Source: Marchantia polymorpha subsp. ruderalis
Lineage: Eukaryota > Streptophyta > Marchantiopsida > Marchantiales > Marchantiaceae
DNA: 64,000 nt
Direction of reading: 5' to 3'
Assembly: GCA_037833965.1 (NCBI GenBank)
Contig: AP031354.1
Location: 26,638,001 to 26,702,000, forward strand
Shown: in pieces, positions 54,690 through 64,000 of the stretch
Layout: each line of letters starts with the position of its first letter
How positions within the stretch are numbered: the stretch's first letter is position 1
Program-made: the position numbers and the translations under genes
Notes under the pieces: model-generated
The model's input: only the letters and a program-made list of their open reading frames with translations
Database searches by the model: none
Told to the model about the DNA's origin: nothing

Positions 54690-57250
54690 AAGATAGCCCG
54701 ATCATGTCACCCCTTTGCTTTCATGCATGTTGGGCTGCATGGAGTATTCCCATCCTTTTGATCCTTTTGGTTATTCTGCTGCGTATGACCTAGATCAGGT
54801 AACTTGCTGCTGGAAGAAGCGAGTTCCATGCTCACGTTTTGCTCGCTTTGGCGGAATGGGCTTGGAATTCTTGGGATTTTCAGAGCTCGCGAGAAATACA
54901 TTTTTCCAGCACAAGCACATAATAAGCATGCGCGTGTACTACCAATTGCACTAGCACAAGCACTACCATTTCCTCCCGCACCACTGCCACCACCGCTGCT
55001 CCTTCGCATTACGCCCACTACAGTAGGAAGGCAGTTGCTCCGGGCTGCTGCTTCTTCTTCCATTTCTGTTTTGACTTGCGGGGCTTGCCAACGCACGAAC
55101 ATGGACAAAGGCAGTCCGCACGTTCTCTGTGATCCGCGATGTCCATGTTGTCAAATCAGGAGGCGGTTCATGTAAACCAAGGTCCCTTGGGAGCTCGGAA
55201 CCAGCTCGCTCGCTGCCATCATTGTCATCATCTTGAGCTGCTTCATAATCTTGGGAAGATGAAGTGGAAGATCTGGCCCGAGTCGTATCGAGGTGACAAA
55301 ACAGAGAAACAAACAAAGGAGCACGTTCGTGGACGTCTATGTCTCGGCACCTGCTGGGAGGGAGGATGGATGGGAGGGAGGGAGGGAGGGAGGAGGTGAG
55401 GCGAGGGGAAAAGGCGGTGGATCTCAAATTAAAGCGGAATTCACTACAGTGAAAGTAGCTGGCTGCTTTGTTCTTTCCAGCTGATTGGGCCGCAGACACA
55501 ACTTTTAATGAGACGAAAACCACAAACGGACATGCAAATTTCGATTGCAAAATCTCGTCGCCTGCCTCCCTGCTCGCCCCCAGACCGGGTTCATCCACAC
55601 GCATACTTCCAGCCCTACGAGTCTGGACTCTTGCGGGCCTGCGCGCTCACCGACTCGTCACTCTACTCGACTGGTGTCCAGTCCTTTCATGACTGCTTCT
55701 CCTGCAGGACTCGGCAAGGGCCAAGCAGCTCGACGATGAGCAATCTGCCCCTAGAGTCTACACCCATTGACTTTGATCCGCCTCTACGACGGCAACACTT
55801 GGAACATCCAGCTGAAAAGTCTCTCGGTGCTGAAATGTGTTTATCCTCATGTTGTCCTTGAACGACATTGATGCACATTGATGCACAGCGTCGGAAGAGA
55901 GCTTGTGCCACAGTGAGCGAAAGAGAGTGTGCTTGTGTGTGAGTGTGTTTGCGGGAGAGAGAAAAAGACGAATTTGACCGAGGAATGCTTTGAGTATCAC
56001 GTGATTGTTCCCTGATTGTGCCTTGCATGAAAGGATTCCACGATATTATATTGCCGATTCGTTGTTTGCTCAGTACATCTGATTGTCTTAGGGAGATAAG
56101 ATTCACGTGACTTTCTTTACACCCTTTAGTACCACTCCCACGCACACCTGGCCGCCCATCCACCCAACTGACCAACCAACCAACCAACCAACCCATGGCA
56201 ATCTCTCCCTCCATCCCTCACCTCCCTCTCCCTCCCTCCCGCTCTTCACCACGCCACACTTCACCTCCACTGGCCCTCACTCCCGGGTCTTGGTCTGCCC
56301 CCGCGATTTACATCACCTCGTCTACAGAATGCGAAGCTGCAAATCATAGAGGCCAAGCTCAGACCCTGTCGTCCATGGAAAAGCGACCCACCTCCTCCTC
56401 CGGACGTGAAAAAATCGGCGCAAGCACAGCCCAGCACAGCAGCGGAACTGGACTGGACACAACATCTGCTCCGGTGCATAGTTGCAACGATGCAGGACGG
56501 CTACGCTTCGCCTTGCTTCCTGATGCTTCCTGATGGTCCTAGCACAGCAACGCATTTCATGCAGTGAATTTGGCATACATGGATGGACCAGAACGTGTGC
56601 CTCGATCAGCATCTCCATCTGATTCATGTGGTTGTCTACCTTCACGTGAAGCGAAGCTCAAACCCAACGCGTACTCATTCATGTGATGCTCACTCATCAA
56701 GCTTCATGTTCCTCCTTGTGTGGATACATGGACCATTCTATCCGTCTCACGGCACAACGTGTGTTGCCTAACTTTGTTTTGTGTTGTCTAACATTCTGTT
56801 CTCGCTTATCGAATTTTAAAATATTTTTGCATCTTTCTCCATGACTTATATGCTTCAACTTTGTCTTGTTTTGCTCTATCTTATACTGTTCGACGAGCAC
56901 TAGAAGCTCAGAATAGAAGACAATTTCGCACAAGATACTGTCTCGTCTATTCATCTGATCAAACACCCGGCTGTTATTTCAGCTTCTCACACAACCCTCT
57001 AGCAGGAGAATCGATCTAACCGCATGTGGAATGTCCCTACCGTCGTAGGCCTTACGTACTGTTGCATTTGACAAGCCAGGAAGACTGCGACAGGAGACTG
57101 GAAACCAGTTTGACTCGAAGGGGATAGTGATACATGAAATTTGACAAGAGAAAATTCATTCCACCTCCTGATTTGGTCGTTTGCTTGAAATTGTAGCAAA
57201 TGTTCGTGCATTTGTTTCCTATTTGGATTCTAAGGTATAAGTGTCCATAT
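54690..57250. other. GC-richer island without recognised gene
   Basis: Minus-strand ORFs at 54707-55108 and 54963-55604 overlap in different frames. Part of the second (an acidic segment with DYEAAQDDDNDGSE) looks protein-like but matches no family I know. GGGA runs near 55375-55400 and ACCA runs near 56170-56190 are present. Confidence 0.35.
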
Positions 57251-57817
57251 GGTGTCACTATTACTCAATAGTGTTCTGTCCTAGCGATAGTAACTGCTGA
57301 ATAGCTTTAAAACAGAACTATACTTGATTTGGGAATGCCAAAATACTGCAATAGACCTGATAATTACATATCTTACACATGACATATATTCAAAGAAAAT
57401 TATCTTATAAATTGCTTGATGTTTGACAAGTTCCAACGACATCATCCAATGTCTCCAAGTCTCGGGGTATGCAAAGGATTCAATTTTTCCATCTAGATTT
57501 GGACTTTGATGTCGAGATAAGCAATAAAGAGTGCACGACAAATTTAATGTGTTAGGATGCAGGCACATCAACCCCGTTTGCTTATTGCAAAATCTATAAA
57601 AAAATCATTTTACATTAGTATACATAGAACATAGGATGATGCAAACCATAGAAGAGCCATGATATTCATTGGAGTATTTCTTGGTTGTTTGTATTGTTTG
57701 TCTATCAAATCGATTAGAAGTTGGAGATATCTTAAATGCTATAAAATACGTTTTTCATTGCGATGTTATTGTAATCTAGATTCCTATTATAGAGTTTAAT
57801 TCATCCTTGTGAAATTT

Positions 57818-57857
57818 GATGAAAACACCTCAAATAATTTGATGAGGTGTTTTCATC
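57818..57857. repeat. Hairpin, 15-bp perfect arms, 10-base loop
   Basis: GATGAAAACACCTCA at 57818-57832 and its exact reverse complement at 57843-57857 are followed by TTTTTG. The form resembles a terminator-like or small-RNA-like fold; its function is unknown. Confidence 0.85.
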
Positions 57858-58608
57858 TTTTTGTTACACCATTCTCTTTCCATCTATTACAAAAGCTTTC
57901 TAAAATTTGCTCAATCTCTAGTCACTAATTAAGTTCAGTTTAGGTTATACTAGTACATCATATTAGAACATAATACATCACAGAAAATCTTCATGCACAG
58001 TCAATGAAGTTTGATTACCTATTTTTTTTAAAACAAAAAAGCAAATCTTATGACTTGAAAATTTCATGCTAGAGAATGAAAGTTATTATATTTAATATTG
58101 ACAAGAAAAAATTACAGTATAATACAATCTTGCTATTATTTTATTGATTACAAGCTTAACTGAATAGTCAAGAAATTTTTTAGTTTTAAGCATTACATCT
58201 CAGCATATATGTCTTTAATTATAAGAGACCAGCAATTTTTTACATGGTTTTTCAGGGCATTATAATAACGAGGGGTAAAAATTATAAGCTTTGTAAGCTC
58301 CAACGAAATTCGAAGGACGTTCTTGAGGGGCTTATCGTTCAAATTACTCAACTTTTTGGATCACACATATGAAAGAAATATATGTGTACTCTAAATACTT
58401 GAGCTACGGTTTCAGTTAATTGAAGGCATCATCTTAGTTGTACACAATGTTGTAAGAATATGTTGAAGAATCTCAAACAAGTTTCAGTTGTTAAGACTTT
58501 CAAGTTAAATAATGTTTGTGCTTTCATAGCATGTGTGTTAGTCCGAGACACTCAAGATAGCCACAGTTAGACAGATAGTAAACTCACTAACATGGTTCAC
58601 ACAAGTGC

Positions 58609-58805
58609 ACGGTTACGTCTAGAACATGCTAGAAAGACGGAGTGTATTGATCAATGGTGACTTTTCGCTATTTTGAAGTGGAAGTCGCAGTATAATGTGG
58701 CTCATCTAGGTGCAGGGCTATGTACACGCCCGAAACACACGAGAGAGAGTACATTGATCAATTGCGAATAGTCTCTGTACATTCTGAAACCATTGCGATG
58801 AAGTA
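58609..58805 (+). repeat. Diverged tandem duplication, about 108-bp period
   Basis: GTGCACGGTTACGTCTAGAA near 58611 and GTGCAGGGCTATGTACACG near 58719 start units that share an ACGGAG/ACGAGAG segment and a TATTGATCAAT/CATTGATCAAT segment. The divergence indicates age. Confidence 0.55.
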
Positions 58806-60514
58806 GCACTCTTGGCAAACCTAGCTATCTTTAGCTAAGGAACTAAGGTTACACTTAACGTAAGTTAATCTCAACAATGTCAAATTTTGGAAATTTCTTA
58901 ATATCCTTAGATGCTAATAATAATTTTAGTCATGATAGAAAGAAATTTTAATCTTAAGATAAAAAATTTCAGCAGACTTTCACATATATATTTTTTGTTT
59001 GTATTTTTTTTAATAATTTTTGCAGTTGTTTAAAGTAAGGAGATCATACTAGTCAGTAACACTTCAACAATTTTGAGGAAAAGTGACAATTTTTGAGTCT
59101 AATACTAATGTAATGACTACCTTTAATGTATCAATGATAATCTTCATATTTATTTGATATTAGAATAGATCAAAAAAAAAATTTATCATGAAGTTGTCAA
59201 CCTTTTGAATATTTTGAGATGATTGAAACAAATCTCTAAAATATGGATCTTACACATATGTATTATCATTTGATTAAAATGTCAATTGCGCATATATGTT
59301 GAAAACTTAAAACAAGACAGATTTTTGTTTGCATGATTAAATGTGAGATTTTAAAAATCAGTAAAAACAATCATATGAGACACAAAGTCAGATTATAACA
59401 TAATAGTGTACATTATATTTTTATTAATTCACATATTATCACTTACGATGAATCAATTTATGTTAAAGTGCAATCAGTTGATCAAATATAATAACAAAAA
59501 ATAAAAGAAAAAAGAAAAATTGAGTTTTTAAAATTACTAGCAATGCAATGACGGAAATAAAAATTATCAAAATTTGAAGAATACATTTAATACTGCATTT
59601 TGTAAAATAAATTTTTTCAAAATTAATCTATGAAAAATTGATTGAGATGGAACAGTAGCCAATAGGCTTTTTTTAAGTTAGAAATATCAAAATTTTGCTT
59701 GTATATATTTTTTGCTTAAAATGTCATTGTTTAAGTATGAACATATTTTTGAAATAATAAGTAAAGGTTAAAATATTCGCCCAAAAAATCTGATGTCATC
59801 AAATTACTTGTAGAAAAATAAAATTTATTTTATAATTACAAATTTTTATATAAAAATATATGAAATGCATTTTGAAATTCAGATTTACAAGTTTACAAGT
59901 TTACAAGTTTAGGTGCTATCAAATTTTAATTTCAGTTTGATTTACCAACATGATATTTTATTTTGCTGAAAGAAAATATTCATAATTGCTTTTGTGCATA
60001 AGGAATATAATTTTTAATCATTATATTTAAAAAAAATTAAATATAAAAAGATGAGATACATTTAAAACCCCAAAAAATTCAGACATATGAATCAAACTGT
60101 TAGCTTGATAAGAGATACAAAAATTATTATATTGTAAAATAAATAATTTTGTGAATTTGAATATTTTTTATATAAAAATATACATTTTTATTACATTTTT
60201 ATCAAAAATATTTTGTTAATTGTACACAATATATATGTATTGTGTTCATTTAACATTGTGGTTCATTGATTAGCAAAAATAATACATAAAGACAGTCATG
60301 ACATTAATAATTATTACAAACTCATGCATGATGATCTATTTATTGTCTGTTGAGTAGAATCATATTGCCACTAAAAGTTACATATTACATGAACATAATA
60401 AGAAAGAGAGAATAAGATTAATCACTCTACAAAATTCTTGAACTACATATATCATAGATGAAACTTGAGCAAGATATGAAAATGTTAAATAGTATTATGA
60501 TTTGAAGATTTTAA

Positions 60515-60534
60515 ATATATATATATATATATAT
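60515..60534. repeat. (AT)n microsatellite
   Basis: Ten AT dinucleotides in a row. Confidence 0.9.
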
Positions 60535-61510
60535 TGAGATTAAAATCCATGTGAGCAAATAACACCAAAGAAATGTTCAAATGATGAATAAAAACATATT
60601 TCATGAAGATGTACAGTGGCAAAATTGAGTTTTTTTTTAATGTATTGAGATTTCTGAAGTAGAATCTAATCAAAAGCAACTTGAAGATTTTGATTTGGAT
60701 AATATATCATGATCTTATTGTTTACAATGATTACAACAATGATTAGGCTTATTTTCAAGAATAGACTAAGATAAAATTCTTAATTTATCAAAAATATTCA
60801 AATTTCAGAAAATTTAAGATAATGTCATAAGTTTTATTATTGAGTCTCTTTTCAAGAATAACAATAGCCATAATAGTATGATTGTAATAACTAAATAATT
60901 GAACAAAATATGACATTTGAATTAAAATAGTCATATTGAAAACATAAACCTAATATATATATCAATCATATATATAAATATATAATGTATTAATTTTCAA
61001 ATTCTTGACATTTGTTAGGTTTGATGTATATTGTTTATAAATTACTGTCATAAATTATATTTATTTTGTGTGATAACCAAAAAATGAATAATAATAAAAT
61101 GTAGTCTATTTATTTATAATCTACAACATAAAATATAATTGATAAATATTGTGTCATTTCCAACATCATTGCAATTATTTATTTTCTTTTAAAAAATTTT
61201 TAATGGCTAATTGTTGAAGAAAAACTTTGTTTTTTTGTTAAATTCATTCATAAGTTATATTTTTTTCAAATTTATTACCGATCCAAAACAAAAAAAATAT
61301 ATAATGTTAAAATAAGTTAATGAAAATAAAATGTTCATTATTTTTTTTTAACTTTGAATACAATTGAACCATATTGCTAAAAAATTCTAACAAAATAATT
61401 TCAAATTTTCACTTTTTATTTTATTACAAAACCTATAAACTTCTTCATTATATAACCTACAAAACCTATAAATTTCTTGTAAGAAGATCTTTTTCTTGTA
61501 AAAACGACTC

Positions 61511-62095
61511 CGGCCAAGCGCACATGGCTGCAAAATTTGAGCCTCAACGGAACAGATGTGAAGAAGTTGTCAATTCGAAGTTTTGAGTTTAAGTTTTGGA
61601 GTTTGAATATTGCGGTAGCTATATTTTTGCGGTGGAGTGTGAACTAAAGCTAAAATTTTGTAAGGTTGTTGACTTCGGCCGGGCGCATATCCTTGCAAAA
61701 TTTCAGCTTTAACGGAGCCAATGTGAAGAAGTTGTTAATTCGGAGATTTGAGTTTAGGTTTTGGAGCTTGAATCTTGAGGTAGCTATATTTTCGCGGTGG
61801 AGTGCCAATTAGAGCTGAAATTTTGTAGAGTTGTTGACTTTGGCCGGACGCACATGCTTGCAAAATTTCAGCTTTAACAGAGTCGGTGTGAAGAAGTTGT
61901 CAATTCGGAGCTTTGAGTTTAGGTTTTGGAGTCTAAATCTTGCGATAGCCATATCTTCGCAAAGAAGTATAAACTAGAGCTGAAATTTTAAAAGGTTATT
62001 AAATTTGGCCGAGTGCACATGCTTGCAAAAGTTTAGCCTTAACGGAACCGGTTGGAAGAAGTTGTCAATTCGAAGCTTTGAGTTCGTGTAAAACC
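61511..62095 (+). repeat. Tandem repeat, exact 165-bp spacing, four units, heading the LINE
   Basis: The anchor GGCC(A/G)(A/G)GCGCA and its variants occurs at about 61511, 61676, 61841 and 62006, a spacing of 165 each time. Each unit then has CAAAATTT, GAAGAAGTTGTCAATTCG, TTTGAGTTTAGG and, except the last, a TAGCTATATTTTCGC-type segment. The fourth unit is cut after GCTTTGAGTT and the LINE's first ATG follows about 20 bp later. The copies are diverged yet keep equal length. The position is that of 5' promoter monomers of a LINE. Since 165 is a multiple of three a coding repeat is conceivable, but stops interrupt all frames. Confidence 0.88.
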
Positions 62096-62111
62096 TTGCA
62101 AAGTTGAATTC

Positions 62112-64000
62112 ATGATGGCTTCTGAAAACAAACTACTCAATCTTGTGCAAACGATTTTGGAAGAATTGAAAATTTTTTGCCAAGAATTCAAGGTACAATA
62201 TGCTGCCTTGAATGTTGCAAAATGAAATCCTGGAGTTGAAGGTTTCTCACAAATTTTTGAGAAGATCATGCTTGAAATTTATGGATTAGTTGAGATAACC
62301 AAGAGAAGGTTTGTTCTCAAGCTTCTACTTTTGCTACTCTTGGTTTGCATTAAGTGATTAAAAGTCTAGAGGTAAAAATGAAATCTTATGCTGAAGTTAC
62401 CAAGTCTGCTTATATCTTTCTCTATCAAGAGCAAGAGATTGAAAAGGCTAATCAATTTGCTTGTAGAAAGAACGTGATAATATCTAATCTATCTGAATTT
62501 GAGAAGTAAAATTGAAGAGTGTTGTCACCAAGTTCTTGCATGAAACACTTGATGTTCCTAATTCGAATTTGGCTCAAGCTTTTTGTATTAGAAACAAAGA
62601 AGCATAACCTCGTGCCATTATTCTTAAGTTTGTGAAACAAGCTCAACGTGATATTAATTTAGCTAACAAGATCATTCTCAAGGAACGAAGAATTTGGTTT
62701 GATCTTGATCTTAGACCTCTACATGTTGAAGCAATGAGGAAGTAGTTTGCAAAAAGTCAAAGAAGTTCAAGATGCAAGTTTTATCGCTTATCTACGTGAT
62801 AGTCAAGCTATTATCACTAAGAGTAGAAGACAATAATCAACCTAGCAGTCCAAAAGGTTGAGGGTGTTGATGTATAACATAAGAGTACTATCTACAACAA
62901 AGTATATGAGTGCACATTCAATTTGAAAGATGGCGGACATCATCAACATTCTGGAGACTTGGAAGCATGAGAGCAATGCTATTAAAGAGTTTACTTTGGT
63001 AAGATCTACTTGAAACCATAGAAATTGACGAGAGGGAAGAGGCTTTGGAAGCATTGCTACTTTCATCAGATCTTGACTTCTTCCTATGATACATTTGGAA
63101 AGCCAAGATATTAGAAAACAACATCATTGGCTTTGTCTTGGATTGATTGGAACATCTTAAAGTTATTTGGCAGTTTGTTACTTTGCACCATTATCCATGT
63201 AGATCTACTCCACAATCACTTGCAATTGAAGTCAATTATTCCATCCGCTCATAAGAAATGTTCTCAAATATCAAAACAAAGGTGAAGTTTTTATTGTTGA
63301 AGACTTTAATGCTCACATAGGTTTTGCTCAATTTACACAATTTGATGGTTACTTGTCTTCTCTCTCTTTTAAAGAAAGTAGAGAGAGTTTGTGGTCTAGT
63401 ATCTCTTGTGATCCTTCTACAAATGATTTGACTGAACATTTCTTGACTCTTGGAGCCACATGTAATCTGAAAGTTCTCAATGATGTTTCTTTCTTTTCCA
63501 ACTTCCACTCCAATACATGTTTTTCCTCTACCGGCGTTAGCATTATTGATTATCTTTTGTCCTCTACCACCAATAGTTCATTTATCTCAACAATTTGATA
63601 TTCAAGAATCTCAACTAGAATCGGATCATACACCTCTTTTATTGTCAAAGTCAATTACTCTATCTAGATATCACTATGTTTCTACTTCCCCAAGTTTTGT
63701 TTAGATCCTAGTAAGAAGCAACTTTATATTCAACATTTACAAGACCTCTTGACTCTAATTACTTAGAAACTTGATCCACATACATCTAGTTTGCAACTAA
63801 CCGAGTTGTTCAAAAACTCTTCTTCTAAGTTCTTTTTGAGACATAAGAACAAAAGAGATAAAGATCTTCCTTGCAATGGATGGTTTGACTTTGATTGCAA
63901 GCAAGCAAGAGCGAGATCAGGTGATAAATCCTTGTATCTTCACAATCAGCTTATTAAGACAAGACTTTACAAAAACTTGGTGAAGTTTAGGAAAGTTTTT
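62112..64000 (+). mobile_element. Decayed LINE: ORF1 and APE-type endonuclease, running off the window
   Basis: Non-LTR retrotransposon read in shifting frames. ORF1 appears to open with an ATG at 62112 and carries RKNVIISNLSEFEK (about 62467-62508) and PRAIILKFVKQAQRDINLAN with RRIWFDLDLRPLHVEAMRK (62612-62743), like the RNA-binding ORF1 of L1-type elements. The endonuclease follows: ADIINILETWKHES near 62934, DFNAHIG at 63302-63322 (the catalytic D-x-N motif), GVSIIDYLLSS near 63533 and SDHTPLL near 63621 (the catalytic S-D-H). WFDFDCKQARARS near 63882 is the usual linker towards the reverse transcriptase, which must lie beyond 64000. Stops in ORF1 and frame changes in the endonuclease show this copy is dead, at least in its 5' half. 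It is headed by the four 165-bp units. Confidence 0.85.

Larger units (their letters stand above)
57251..61505. other. AT-rich block 5
   Basis: About 4.2 kb of AT-rich DNA without recognisable coding sequence. It includes the hairpin at 57818, the diverged duplication near 58611, an AAGTTTAC run near 59887-59911 and an (AT)n run at 60515-60534. Confidence 0.45.

Overview
The window looks like nuclear DNA of a land plant. Two multi-exon genes with ordinary GT-AG introns are recognisable. One is a glutaredoxin/GST-type prostaglandin E synthase 2 homologue. The other is a bHLH transcription factor of the RGE1/ZHOUPI type, a family I know only from land plants. A decayed dynein heavy chain fragment suggests a lineage that has, or had, flagellated sperm. 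Together these favour a bryophyte-grade plant (a liverwort is my best guess, held loosely), a lycophyte or a fern rather than a flowering plant. Species cannot be read from the sequence.

Composition alternates in blocks with fairly sharp borders. Roughly 1-4890, 15000-27000, 28050-36050, 43400-49400 and 54690-57250 are GC-moderate to GC-rich and full of GA/CT, GGGA, CAG-like and homopolymer tracts. Roughly 4890-15000, 27030-28050, 36060-43000, 49400-54690 and 57250-64000 are strongly AT-rich. Both convincing genes lie in GC-richer blocks. The recognisable transposon relics lie in AT-rich blocks.

Layout: (1) 828-3828 minus, PTGES2-like gene, six exons, 345 codons reconstructed with matching phases; a 27-bp near-palindrome lies upstream of its start. 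(2) 9494-10215, decayed Ty1/copia RT-RNase H tail, followed at 10281-11092 by a non-autonomous inverted-repeat DNA transposon with an exact 8-bp target duplication. (3) 20005-23645 minus, bHLH gene with a 2.1-kb intron inside the HLH; its last exon is unresolved. (4) 24.7-36 kb, GC-rich and gene-poor, with a 26-C tract, a 36-G tract, G-quadruplex-type runs and a perfect 17-bp-arm hairpin. (5) 36-43 kb, AT-rich, with a degenerate tandem array. (6) 43.3-49.4 kb, a perfect 26-bp-arm hairpin, one unassigned ORF, a tandem duplication and a TATA-type promoter candidate. (7) 49.4-54.7 kb, a dynein heavy chain exon-like relic abutting the 3' end of a decayed hAT-like transposase on the opposite strand. 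(8) 61.5-64 kb, a decayed LINE running off the window, headed by four tandem units spaced exactly 165 bp apart.

The two genes show no sign of working together. No operon, CRISPR array, rRNA or convincing tRNA gene is present. The points most worth a second look are the 165-bp units heading the LINE, the dynein/hAT junction and the intact target duplication of the inverted-repeat element.
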